Positions 52,569 through 63,186 of a DNA stretch of 64,000 nucleotides are shown here, piece after piece. The position numbers and the translations under genes were made by a program. The stretch covers positions 257,791,746-257,855,745 of the forward strand of contig OX352772.1 in the NCBI GenBank assembly GCA_947095535.1. The letters run 5' to 3'. Under the pieces are notes generated by a model. The model made no database searches and was not told the origin of the DNA. It saw only the letters and a list, made by a program, of their open reading frames with translations. The stretch's first letter is position 1; the number at the start of each line of letters is the position of its first letter. The stretch is from Poecilobothrus nobilitatus. Its lineage: Eukaryota > Arthropoda > Insecta > Diptera > Dolichopodidae.

Positions 52569-52861
52569 AATTGTAATAAAAATAAAATTAATAAATAAAA
52601 AAAATTTAATAAAAAAAACAAAATTCTGTATTTTACTTGTTTACCCTTTTTTTTTTGCTTTTAAATTTTTCTTTTTTTACAGCTATTTAGATTATATATT
52701 TTAATTATAAATAATAGATAATAGTTTAAAAAAAATGTTTAATAAAGAGAAAGTAATTACTTATATTTAATAAAAAACGTTTGCATTTTATTTACATTTT
52801 TTTTCTCAGGCTTTTCAGTTTAAGCTCTGTGAGAGATATTTGACTATTTTAGAGAGTCATA
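52569..52861. other. AT-rich spacer before the right inverted repeat
   Basis: A ~290-bp AT-rich stretch with AATAAA sites right after the OB-like gene and several poly-T runs. No gene or structured RNA is visible. Confidence 0.5.
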
Positions 52862-54061
52862 TAAAAAAAAAAAAAAATTAAGATGATTCAATATAAGTAG
52901 GCAATGTACTATTATATTTCGTATCACCTAATTAGAACGAAAAAAAGTAAAACGAGAAATTTATTTTTAAGATGAAAATTAGAAAAAATGAGCATACTCA
53001 ACTTAATACATAAAGAAAACGTAATTTGTCTACCATCTGTATGACATAATTACAAATTTCAATTTAAATCTTCTGATTACATAGTTTCTATTTTATAATT
53101 TTCTACATAGAAATTAATACCCTTTTGATTTTCCTTTTTGTTTTGACCTTCTAATTTCATAACATACAAGCCATCCTATACCAGGTATTCAGAAATTTAA
53201 GAATGCAATATATTCTTAATAAATTTATCTTGATAATTCAATTTATTCTTTTACCTTTTTTTCTATCTTTTAAATAATATACAAATATTGTAAACAAAAC
53301 CAGATTTAATCAAACGAAAAAAAGAAAAAGGTACATGTGGACGCTAATTTCTATTTTGAATTTCTTTTTAACCTTTTTATATGCAACATATATATGTAGA
53401 TATATATTCTACGTTCTTACTATACTATACTATACCAATCTATTTCGCATTCAACTTTTCTTGCCTCTTTTTTTTCTACCTTTTTGAAATACTACATAGT
53501 AATTCTAAACCAGATATTCTGCTAAAAAAAAAAAAAACGAAGATCTAATTGTTATTTTGTATTTCTTCCTATAGTAAAACTAGTTAACCAACACAAAAAA
53601 AAAACACGCATTCCTTAAAGATACACTTTAAAACTAGTTCACCAACATTAAATAACACGTGCTTTAATATTTACATATAATAGTTTTGCTAACTATTTTC
53701 ATGTTGACCATAATATACAATCAAAGAGCTCTAAAAGCCTTGTTTTACCCCAACTTCTAACAGAATCCAGGTCACAACACTTCCGGTTTCTCTAAAACTC
53801 AAGGTCATTCAAATATAGGTTAATTTGCGTGGGCGTGCGATATGGTTTATTAAAAACTAGATCGTGCGATATGGGCTTATTTTTTCCCATGCCAAAGTGC
53901 CCCTATATCTACTTACCCGAACGCATAGACCGATTTTGCCAGATTCAAACTTAGCCTTCTTTTCGTAATTAGTAACCTACTATATAAATTTCAACAAGAT
54001 AGCTTCATTAGTTTTTGAGTTATCATGCAAACGAACGGACGGACATCGCTAAATGGACTAC
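52862..54061 (-). repeat. Right terminal inverted repeat of Polinton 2
   Basis: It is the reverse complement of the left repeats (26,104-27,302, and 32,915-39,371 minus the LINE), with scattered substitutions and small indels. Matching blocks include 'ggcaatgtactattatattt' at the inner end and 'cggacggacatcgctaaatgg' at the outer end. It has no coding frame. Confidence 0.9.
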
Positions 54062-54770
54062 TCGGGTACCTCCCATACAACTCCCAAAACCGAATTCGCA
54101 TATCTTCGAAATTAATAAAGATAGAAACTTAAAATTTTGTACGAGGGTATGTTTTTCTGAATCCCTGATATCCATAAAATTTTACATGAATTGGAGTGGT
54201 TGTTCGAGTACCTCCCACACAACTTCCAAAACCGAACAAGCATATATTCGAAATTAATAAAGATAGAAACTTCAAATTTGGTACTAGGTTGTTGTTTCTT
54301 GAATCCCTCATTTGCCCAAAATTTGAGATGAATTGAAGGAGTTGTTCGGGTACCGTCCACACAGCTCCCAAAACCGAACAAGCATATCTTGGAAATTAAT
54401 AAAGATAGGAACTTCAAATTTGATACAAGGGTGCTGTTTCCTGAATCCCTGACTTGCCTAAGACTTGAGATGAATTGGAGAGGTTGTTCGGGTACCTCCC
54501 ATACAACTCTCAAAACCGAACAAGCATATCTTCGAAATTAATAAAAATAGAAGCTGCAAATTTGATACGAGGGTATTGTTTCCTGAATCTCTGATTTGCC
54601 TAAAATTTCAGATGAATTGGAATGGTTGTTCGAGTATCTGCCACACAACTCCCAAGACCAAACAAGCATATCTTCGAAATTAATAAAGATAGAAATCTGA
54701 AATTTTGTACAAAGGTTGTAAAAGCATTTATTTTTTTAGCTTAGGTATATTAAATACCTAACTAAAATAA
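54061..54770. repeat. Five 142-bp satellite units outside the right terminal repeat
   Basis: Units begin with 'ttcgggtacctccca' variants at 54,061, 54,203, 54,345, 54,487 and 54,629, an exact 142-bp spacing. Each contains 'gaacaagcatatcttcgaaa' and 'attaataaagatagaaactt'. The array starts where the inverted-repeat homology ends. It is followed at about 54,824 by 'ggtgtagggtata', the reverse complement of a motif found left of copy A (about 25,988). Confidence 0.9.
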
Positions 54771-55649
54771 CTTATGGATTTTTAATTTAATTTTAATTTT
54801 TTAGGTGTAGGGTATAAATAAGCCGGTTGCATCGACTTACTGTTACTTTTACTTGTTTTGTAATAAAATTGATAATTAATTGAACTTGAATTATTGGAAA
54901 ATTTGGTGTTTTATTTGTTTTATCTCAAAACATTTTTTAAACTTTGTGAGAAACATTATGAATTATTATTAAGCCAAGCTAAAACACAAAAGATGATCAA
55001 GTTTTATGGCAATAACTTATGAACTGAAACTTTGTAAAAGATGATCAAGTTTTTTGGAAACAGCATATTGTACGTTCATACGGTCATATAAATTAGATCA
55101 TGATCAGGCAATTCAGGAATACCACTAATAACCATTATAAAATCTAATTAATAACCAATTTTTTTGTTTTTTTTAGTATATCTATATTTGTTTTCTTTTC
55201 TTTTGCTTACCCCGTAAGCATTTATACAATGTAAAAATTTGTAATTTAAATTTTTTGAAATCATAAATTGTTAATTAGCCATTTGATACTTGCCCTAGGC
55301 AACAAAATGACTAAATAGTTTATATTAGTTTGTGTATCTCAAATGAAATGTGATACTTACAAATAAAATTTTTTTATGAATTATGTAAATTATGAAAATA
55401 GAAAATAAATAAAATAAAATAAATTAAATAAAAAAATAATATATTTAATGTAAATTTTAATTTTAGTAATAAGTTTTTTCTTGTGCATAAAAACATTAGG
55501 AGTCTAGGAGCAAAATTTTGATATATTTATACTACATTAGGAGTCATTAGGAGCAAACTTTTGATATATTTATAGTACATCTAGAACTATTTTCGAATAA
55601 ACCAGTTTATTATTTATTTCTGAAATATGAATTTATAAGAATGAAGTAA
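54771..55649. other. Non-coding gap between Polinton 2 and LINE fragment
   Basis: AT-rich sequence with no convincing gene. A short direct repeat of about 41 bp ('cattaggagtc...gagcaaaa/cttttgatatatttata') occurs at about 55,494 and 55,535. The right end of element 2 probably lies near 54,827-54,850. Confidence 0.5.
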
Positions 55650-56030
55650 ATGATTTTATACAGTTTACGCTAAAACTAACGAAAATTATTCTGCTGGTAG
55701 TGTAGGTGTTTTTATAAAAAATGAAGTGGTCTGTGAGCTTTCTTATTATAAATTTCTAACTCCAGATGCTATAAAAATTCAAGTTATAATTGATAATACT
55801 AAATTTAGTTTTATATGTTTTTATAGATTGCATTCTTTTGGAATACAGTATTTTTTAAATTTTAAAATTTTTTGTGTAATGAAAGAAGTAAAAATCTATT
55901 TTATTGAGATTTAATATTGATATTTTGGATTCTTGCAATTTTGATTCTTATTGCACACTTCTTGCTGATCATGGGTTATTTTCACTTATTAATGAACCAA
56001 ATGGATCAAGCTCAGAAACCTGCTTAGACC
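55650..56030 (+). pseudogene. LINE endonuclease fragment
   Basis: The + strand reads SAGSVGVFIKNEVVCELSYY near the start, then after a break NIDILDSCNFDSYCTLLADH and GLFSLINEPNGSSSETCLDP. The last segment matches the end of the AP endonuclease domain of Jockey/CR1-type LINEs, where 'LIN.PTR...CLDHIF' is typical. The fragment stops abruptly at about 56,030 against the third Polinton. It is a short decayed relic with at least two frame breaks. Confidence 0.55.
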
Positions 56031-57388
56031 CCATATGGTAATGAACTGTGGTCTACAAGAAATTTCCTTTTTTCTGCCATTGGTCGATAAAGTTTTGTTT
56101 CAGGAACAGTAATTACCTCGTGATTCTGAGTACGGCTTATATTATTTGGTAAAATATTTATAGGTTCCACTTCATTACACTTTAACACAGCATTTTGATT
56201 GTACTGAAATTGACTTTTTGCGATGCTGAATAATTAAGAGATGTCCCTTTACTTTACATACAATATTTTCTGTATTATTTCGAGTAGAATTAACTTTAAA
56301 AGAATAATTTTTTGGGCCACCACTTACGAACTGTGATATGTAACTTTTAGTTCCATAGCAATCTAACTCGTCGGTCATGTCTCCGATAAATTCTCCTGTC
56401 GGTGGGTTATATTCGCGTTCCCTGGATACATATATAATTGAATCCGTGTCATAGTACAACACTCTGTTTTTTAAACCTTCTATATATATATATGACAATA
56501 TATTACATATTTGTAAGGCTGGATTCGTAAGCATAGTATATAACTCTGAAGGGTCATTTATAATTGTGGTTTTTTGTTGATTTTCTCTCTGACCTAATTT
56601 ACCCCAAAATGAATTTAACATTAATTGTGCGAAGGATCTTAAACCATCATTTTTAACAATTTTACAAAATTCTAAATGAATGTTTTAATTTTGGAAAAAT
56701 CTTTTATATATTTATTTTTATCTGCTTCTGTAATGTGTTTAGAAGGCCACCCTGATGCCTCCGCCTTCATTTTTAAAAATTTGTCCATCATCTTAGTGAA
56801 TAAATCATCACAATTAGTTAGTTTGTCATATTGGACAACATTGTATTCCCAGATTTCATAAATTTCCAGTATTACGTAGTTTTTCTTGAATACTTTTAAA
56901 ACTTCATCTATAACCCATGTTCCGATTAAAGCTCGTTCTTCAGTAGAATGTGTACAAAACTCATTTTGGTTTTTTTCTTCTCCGCATTTGTGACACAAAG
57001 AAAAAATGAACTTGTTTTTTGTTTAATTGGCAATACTGGATGTAATAGTTCTTCAGGTGGAAGTATTTTACATTTAATGAGACCATTAATGTTTTCTAAA
57101 TTTTGTTCTATACATTTAGAGTTACCCATGTAACTTTTTGAGTGACCTATGGAAAATTTTCCATATTTACACACATATGGATACAACGAGCATATATCAA
57201 TATATTTAATTTTTTCTGATTCTTTGTATTTATAATATTAATATGTATTTCCGGTGCGGCCTCCATAAAATGCATCTCTGGGATTTAGGGGAGCATTGTG
57301 TATTAACGGATGATTTTTTAAATGTGAAAGTTCTCCTTCTGACAACTGTTTTTTAAATTCACAGCTCCACATTTCAATTACTTCATAT

Positions 57389-57473
57389 CTATGAGACAAA
57401 AAAAAATGTATATTCTATAAAAGCAGTTTTAATGTTATATTTTAAAAACATATGAAATAAAATATTGTAATAC
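57389..57473 (-). other. Possible intron in Polinton-3 polymerase
   Basis: An 85-bp AT-rich insert interrupts the polymerase between ERLRKLRY and VIEMW, where the element-2 gene is continuous (RLKRLDYNIIEMW). On the - strand it starts gtattac and ends tctcatag. Splicing there leaves four extra bases (a repeated ATAT) and shifts the frame, so the junction is not clean. Confidence 0.35.
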
Positions 57474-58578
57474 ATATCTTAATTTTCTTAATCTTTCGGA
57501 TTTTTCTATTGTTCTTTCATATCGTCTGTTTAACGTATCATTCGGATCGTCATGTAATGGGCTGTCTCTTTCACGTTGTAAACATACGGGATGACCATGA
57601 AAATAGCACCCATGGAATTCAAAAATTTGGCGTGTTTCATTGCAATACCCACTTGTTTCATCCAATATACATACTTTTGTTCCTCAAATAATAGCTTCCT
57701 TTTCTTTAGCTGCATTTCTGATATTAATATTCCTTAATAATAAATCAACCATTGTATAGCTGTTTTCGACTGATTGTTTGTCAATCTATATCCATTTTTG
57801 GGTATACGACCTATTATATTCGGTTGTAGAAGTTTTCTTCGGAAAACTAGATGCATGCCGAAGCAATTGTGGTAGTCTCCAAAAATATTTCCACATTCTT
57901 CGAAAAAAATTTTTCTAAATTTTAAACATGCCTGTGTTAATATGTTTACATCACTTAAGCAGTACTCAACAATATCTCTCTGCATGTTAAATTCTTCATT
58001 TTTATGTTCCTCATACCATTTAATAAATTAATTCCGTTCTTCTTCCTTCATGGTGTCAGGGCTACAAAATTTTTGTGGTGGCAATGTTCCAATATAATTT
58101 TTGTTCTCAGTTGTATTGAAGCAATGTGAAAAATATCCCTTTTTGAATGATTGAGGTAAGCCAAAAGTCTTAGGTAATTTTGCTAATGTCCTAGGAAAAT
58201 AATTCAATGAATCCAAAAATTTTATATTTCCTATTGTCATTAAAATTATCTTAGTACCTCGCATTATTACTTCAGGCTTTAGCTTAGTTTTTTCTATTAC
58301 GTACTTTAAGTTGAATTGATGAGCATATGTTTGCCCACTATGTGTTATTACAATAACTTTTTTAAATATTTTGAGCTGATTCAATATAAACTGTACGAAA
58401 ATGCCAATAATATTTATTTTTAAAATATGTTGCCTTTGATCACATCTATCGCAAAATGCTTCTTTTTCATCTTTATTAAGACATAAACTACAACCTTGTT
58501 GTAGTACACATAAATTTGGTTCGTGTTGTTTTGTTTCATAAACTTCATTATCAATACACTTTTCTCGGTAAAATTTTT

Positions 58579-58850
58579 CCAGCATACACTCCAGCATACA
58601 ATCGTAAAAAATATAAAGAACATCTTCACTATTTGCGTTTCTTTCATCTGGTTGTATAAAGCAATAATGTTTCTGAGAAACATTTTTACACTCCGTTCCA
58701 GCATACACTCCGTTCCAGTATACACGTTCCAGCATACACTCCAGCATACAATCGTAAAAAATATAAAGAACATCTTCACTATTTGGGTTTCTTTCACCTG
58801 GTTGTATAAAGCAATAATGTTCCTGAGAAACATTTTTACTGCATGTTTTG
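58579..58850. repeat. 150-bp tandem duplication with 'ccagcatacact' minisatellite in polymerase 3
   Basis: The block from 'ccagcatacactccagcata' through 'cgtaaaaaatataaagaaca' to 'gagaaacatttttac' occurs at 58,579 and again at 58,729. Short 'gttccagcatacactcc' units lie between. The period of 150 is a multiple of three, so the reading frame survives the duplication. It duplicates the segment encoding the zinc-finger end and Exo I motif (IFYD). Confidence 0.85.
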
Positions 58851-59835
58851 CAATAATATTCTTCGCATGTATGTTCTCTATTTATCTAGTATGTTTTCAG
58901 ACATTTTGTGCATCATTTTACTTTACTGCAAATGGATGCTTCCCTCCGTGAATTGGAAGCCTTATGGTTATTAAAACAATGATTCCCTCTTAATTTGGCG
59001 GTTACAATCTGTACACAAAATATTTAATTGATATTAGGGGCAAGCTGGAGAATGTTGGCATTGGGGACATGTTCCGCCACATCTGTGGCGATTTCGGTAT
59101 AAACTGGCTTATGGCACCTTTCACAGTAATAACTTCAGCAAAATGCCGCAGTAAGCAAAGTGATTACATTGTAATGACCTTGATCGTATAGAAGATTGAT
59201 CTTTTTTCATGCCATTTCCTTCGAATAAAAGATCTCTACCTTTACTTCCATATTTATAAACGATTATGGTGTATTATTTTAAATATTGTTGGAACTGCTG
59301 AAGTTCTGGTATTCCACAACCTTCTTGAGGTATATTTACGTTGGCGTTGTTGATAAGTTCTGTTGTCTTCATTGTTTGTAATTTCCCAGTGTCTTTCGGA
59401 ATTTTAATGTAATCGAAATGTTTATCAATGTAAGACAGTGCAACTACTAATGCTCTTGGAAGGCATAAATTATCCTTGTTGCTAATAGTAATAATATCTT
59501 TTTTCTTGGCACTTTTCATCGAAAGTATTGTAATGTTTTCCTCTCAGTCTGCCCTAAGGAAGCTTAACAGAAGTAATACCTATGCAAAATGTATCAGTGC
59601 TAAGTTCTTCAGAGTTGCTTTGAAAAATGTTTGATATCATTCCCCAGATATCTTGAAATTTAATTTCTGAAGCGTCTCTAAAATTTATCCACCTGGGACC
59701 TCGCTCTTCAAAGCTTCTTCCACAAAATGTTATACCCACCTTATTCGTGGGGTTGATATTTTGAAGAATATAAAGCGTTACTTCATTTATTGCATTTTTG
59801 ATCTAATTGGTTGGTTCTTTATGATCCTATGCAAC

Positions 59836-61292
59836 TCAATTATTTTTATGCAATAAAAGAATAAAAATATAAATTTAATTTTGGGTCAATAAAATATTCA
59901 TTAAATTTGAACTATTCATTAAATTTGACATAAATTAAGAAAAGTGAAAGCATAGGTTCTTATTACAACAGTTTAATATCTATTGTAATAATTAACATAT
60001 AATAACATTGCATTATGTATTTGATCGAGAAATTAATTGATGTTAAGATTGCAACAATATTCAAATGAATTTATAAATTATTAGAAAAAAATTATGATCT
60101 AACAAAGGAATTTAGGAATATTTAAATTCCTTTATTAGTTTACTTCTTTCTTAAGTAAAGGTTATTCGAAAGTACCAGTTATCAGTTATTAAAAGTGATT
60201 TATAAATTATATTATGTAAATGTAATTAAGAGTTGAACAATTTTGAAAAGAGCTTTTAAGTTGTTAATAAGATTTATTATTCCAACAAAGGAATTTAGGA
60301 GTGTTTAATTTTCCTTATAATATGTTTAGTTCCTTGTTAAATAATTTATGGTATTTATTAAAGTAATTTAAACTATGGTAGAAAATACTTTTCCAAAAGT
60401 GTAAAAGAAAAGACCAAACTTTTTCTTTTATCAGTAGAGTTGTACATAAAACTTAATACAAGTAATAGTACTAGTACCAGTACCCAAAGAAATTATGGTT
60501 AGTAGTTTTAAACTTTTTAAAACAATATTTAATAATCTGTTTTTTCAAAATTTTTTAATTATGCTATATTTTTAATTATTTATTTTTGATTTTATTTTCA
60601 TTTAGGAATTCGTAGACAGTCTCATAGAAATCGGAAAAGGCAAGCAAGATAGCTACAAAACAATAGATGCACTAGTGAAGAACTTGATGTACTAGGTAAA
60701 ATAATGGAAATTTCTAAACCCCAAAAGGGGTCAAAAATCTGTTCTCTATAAAGTAACATGCCCATTGGAGGATTCAGGTAGCAGCATTACTTTTTTTTAT
60801 GCCGGAGCGGTTCTCCAAAAAGGTTGTTTCGGAAAAAGAATTAAAATAACTAAACAGCAACGGCATTTATTTTAAGTTTTTGGGGCGAGATCCAAATAGG
60901 TGGAATATGGCTCTGCTAAAGTTGATTTCAATTACGAGTATAGACTCTCAAGAAAAATTATTTAAATAAAAAAGTTAAAATGAAAAAATTATAAATTAAA
61001 TATTTTCGATTAATTTAAATTTTTTAACTTTTCAGATTTTATATAGTATGTAAGAAGTCTTAAGACAAGAGTTAGAAAATAATAAAAATAAATAATAATA
61101 ATTAATAAAAATAAATCAAAATTTATTTCCATTTTTATTTAAATTTTTTAACTTTTCAGATTTTATATATTATGTAAGAAGTCTTAAGGCAAGAGTTAGA
61201 AAATAATAAAAATAAATAAAAATAAATCAAAATTTAAAAAAAAAAAGAAGAATATTAAAAATTTAGTCTACTTGATTCGTTTTATTTATTTA
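59836..61292. other. Gap with short repeats and a possible gene relic in element 3
   Basis: No intact gene. Two direct repeats are visible. 'aacaaaggaatttagga' occurs at 60,101 and 60,284, the first copy forming an inverted pair with 'aaattccttt'. A 123-bp unit with 'aaattttttaacttttcaga' occurs at 61,018 and 61,141. Around 60,605-60,900 short readable peptides (EFVDSLIEIGKGKQDSYKTI) follow a TTTAG acceptor-like site. They may be remains of the OB-like gene expected upstream of the polymerase. Weak evidence. Confidence 0.35.
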
Positions 61293-61650
61293 TTATTTTT
61301 TTTTTTTCCTAAGCGAGGTGGGAATCTTCCAAAGACACCAAGAATGTCCCCCTTGGTAGTGTCAGATTCTTACTGACTAAACCCACCTCCCCATTTAGCC
61401 AATATAATGGGATGAAACCCTTACCTGCGAATGCAGTATATTGGCTAGGGAGTAGTGATAGGAAAGGATAGGAAATGGATACGGAAACATTGAATTGGGA
61501 GTGGGACTGTAAGGAAACAATGAATCCGCTTATTATTATTACTATTTTGCTAACAGTGACTAAAGCCATCACAACAGTTACAACATGTAGTAGTAGTATA
61601 TAGTAACTACATGAGGTAATTATTGAAGGCAACCCCCAGCAGTATATTGC

Positions 61651-61948
61651 AGCAGTATATAACACCTTTCTTGCATGATATAAACAAAGATAGCTCCACT
61701 GTAGTAGCTATTATTATTATTATTATTATAATTAATTACTATCACTTTTATTATTATTATTATTATTATTACTATTATTATTATTACTATTATTATTTTT
61801 ATTGTTATTATTGTTATTTTTTTACTACAGAGTCAGCGTCATCAGTGGATTACAACGCGCAGTAGTATATAACACCTTACTTGCATGATATAACCAAAGA
61901 TAGCTCCACTGTAGCAGCTATTATTATTATTACTATTATTATTATTAC

Positions 61949-61979
<31 letters not shown>

Positions 61980-62264
61980 GTTATTATTGTTATTATTGTT
62001 ATTATTATTATTGTTATTATTTTACTACAGAGTCAGCGCCATCCGTGAATTACAACGTGCAGCAGTATATAACACCTTACTTGCATGATGTAAACACAGA
62101 TAGCCCCATTGTAGCAGCTAATATTATTATTACTATTATTATAATTATTGTTATTGTTACTATTACTATTATTATTATTAATATTATTAATGTTATTATT
62201 ACTACTGTTAATTATACGATATACATTATTACGATATAAAAGTACTACTAATTTTTTATTTATG
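61651..62264. repeat. Three ~205-bp tandem units with (TTA)n cores
   Basis: Each unit starts 'agcagtatataacacctt', continues 'gatagctccactgtagcagc', then a long ATT/TTA microsatellite, then 'ttactacagagtcagcg'. Unit starts are at 61,651, 61,861 and 62,061. The third is truncated and runs into the tRNA-like segment. Confidence 0.85.
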
Positions 62265-62335
62265 ACCTGATCGGGGTTTAAACCCAAGACCCTCGATTGA
62301 AAGGTTGGCGACTTAACCACTGCGCCATGAGTCAG
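62264..62335 (-). pseudogene. tRNA-like sequence (head of the retroposon)
   Basis: The - strand has a canonical A box (TGGCGCAGTGG) and a B-box-like GGTTTAAACC. D, anticodon and T stems can all be drawn: GGCG/CGCC; ACCTT/AGGGT with loop TCAATCG; TTGGG/CCCGA with loop TTTAAAC. The acceptor stem pairs poorly and the Tyr/Thr-loop consensus is changed. This points to a tRNA-derived pol III promoter, not a working tRNA. Confidence 0.6.
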
Positions 62336-62366
62336 ATGTTAATTAAATTTAATTAAATTTAATTAA

Positions 62367-62632
62367 TTACAAATTTATTTCTTTTGTTTCTGTCGTTCTC
62401 AGGTACTCCTCAGCCGGGATTTTTTCCTTGCAAAGAATTCTATTTAAGACATCCAAAACGTGCTCACTTGGCATCTTTTCTGTACATATCAGTTTTCCAC
62501 CGCAATCACCACGACCTATTGAACCTATTGAAAGGTCGTTAAGTTCAATCTCATTATTTAAAATTAATGTTTTTTTAATTGGAAAATATCGCATTTTCCA
62601 ATTATTTCTTCAAATGGCTCCTGTGTTTCCAT
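62367..62632 (-). pseudogene. Unrecognised small gene in element 3
   Basis: The open piece 62,367-62,594 encodes an acidic/hydrophobic peptide with LNNEIELNDLSIGSIGRGDC, GGKLICTEKM and EHVLDVLNRIL. An ATG at 62,632 opens another frame (METQEPFEEIIGKCDIFQLK) that meets it at a poly-T run near 62,570-62,577. One frameshifted gene of about 85 aa is therefore likely. It is divergent from the exonuclease-like gene on the + strand. No family recognised, and no counterpart in elements 1 or 2 was found. Confidence 0.4.
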
Positions 62633-62697
62633 TTTAATTAAAAATAATTTGAAAACACAAATCAATTTATACTTTTTATGCAACGTATATAATATTA

Positions 62698-63153
62698 TGG
62701 AATAATAAGCAATATTTCTTGAAGGAATTTTCTTTTATAACTGATGGGTCACTGATACCCATGCTGTTTACGTTTAAAGCACCTTATTCGTCCGAAGAGT
62801 TAAATAGTGATGTTAAACAGCAAAATGAATTCAATAAAACGCAAATAAATGGTCTTGACTGGGATGATGGATTTATAGAATATTCAGCTATTAAAAATAT
62901 CTTAAAGGAACATTTAAATTTATTCGATGTCGTTTACGTAAAGGGATATCAGAAAAAGGAATTTTTAGATAAATTTTTTCCGAGTTTACTAAAAGTTATC
63001 AATTTAGATAATAACATTCCATCTCTTGAGAAACTAAGGAATTGCACCACCGTTTGCCCTAACAATAACATTACTGTAAATTTACAAATATGTGCTGTAA
63101 AAAATTTATTGAATTTATATATGTATTTAATAAAAGAAAATAATAAGATTTAA
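62698..63153 (+). pseudogene. DEDD-exonuclease-like ORFan, element 3 copy
   Basis: The frame is open from NNKQYFLKEFSFITDGSLIP, through LFTFKAPYSSEELNSDVKQQ and INGLDWDDGFIEYSAIKNIL, to FDVVYVKGYQKKEFLDKFFP. The C-terminal half (SLEKLRNCTTVCPNNNITVN, then LQICAVKNLLNLYMYL) is absent from the element-2 copies but recalls the C-terminal piece of the element-1 copy (19,060-19,150). This member therefore shows the fuller family architecture. The N-terminal strand (VDLQ region) is missing or out of frame, with stops just after the ATG near 62,698. Confidence 0.55.
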
Positions 63154-63186
63154 AAAATATTTGTTTTGTTTATTGTTGACTAAGAT

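Larger units (their letters stand above)
32129..54850. mobile_element. Polinton/Maverick element 2 (copy B, full length)
   Basis: It is bounded by ~1.2-kb inverted repeats (left from 32,915, interrupted by a LINE; right 52,862-54,061). It holds packaging ATPase, core-like protein, penton, pVI-like protein, hexon, protease, integrase and polymerase, plus several ORFans. Without the LINE it is about 16-17 kb, a usual Polinton size. Hexon and integrase are intact. The polymerase, penton, ATPase and one ORFan have stops or shifts, so it cannot move alone. The outer limits beyond the matching repeats are uncertain on both sides. Confidence 0.85.
56020..59835 (-). pseudogene. Polinton-3 protein-primed family B DNA polymerase (broken)
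   Basis: It aligns with the element-2 polymerase from N- to C-terminus. Landmarks are VGITFCGRSFEERGPRWINF (N-terminal domain), VIVITHSGQTYAHQFNLKYV (Exo II) and YCLSDVNILTQACLKFRK (Exo III). EFHGCYFHGHPVC, motif A CSLYPYVCKYG (truncated by a nearby TAA), motif B MLNSFWGKLGQRENQ and motif C YYDTDSIIYVS follow. Exo I is disrupted: after IFYD the DLET is replaced by repeated CMLE residues. A W-to-stop change (TAG) lies at about 59,800, and more than eight further breaks exist. Internal deletions and insertions make it more decayed than element 2. Confidence 0.85.
61293..62337 (-). mobile_element. SINE-like retroposon with tRNA-like head and poly(A) tail
   Basis: On the - strand it begins with a tRNA-like domain (62,264-62,335) and continues through three ~205-bp tandem units rich in TAA triplets (61,651-62,264). 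A unique ~300-bp body follows (61,320-61,620), and the element ends in a poly-A run (poly-T at about 61,293-61,307 on the + strand). tRNA head, body and poly-A tail are the SINE layout, though ~1 kb is long for one. No target-site duplication was identified. Confidence 0.55.

Noticed and set aside
54112..54513. Repetitive open frames on the - strand encoding similar peptides several times
   Set aside because: They follow the 142-bp satellite units exactly and have no start or family features. They are products of the repeat, not genes.
55726..55914. Independent small gene
   Set aside because: The reading frame matches the endonuclease domain of a LINE and is annotated as a relic.
58579..58850. 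Possible CRISPR-like array, because short units recur
   Set aside because: Only two long copies and a few short minisatellite units lie inside a coding relic of a eukaryotic element. There are no regular spacers and no cas genes.
58523..58951. Open + strand frame of 142 codons with internal duplication
   Set aside because: It is antisense to the polymerase of element 3. The internal repeat comes from the 150-bp duplication.
61623..62320. Open frames of Ile/Tyr/Asn runs on both strands
   Set aside because: They are translations of (ATT)n microsatellite in the retroposon units.
62264..62335. Functional tRNA gene on the - strand
   Set aside because: The acceptor stem pairs poorly and the B box is altered. 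The segment runs directly into a repeat-rich body with a poly-A tail, so it is a retroposon head.
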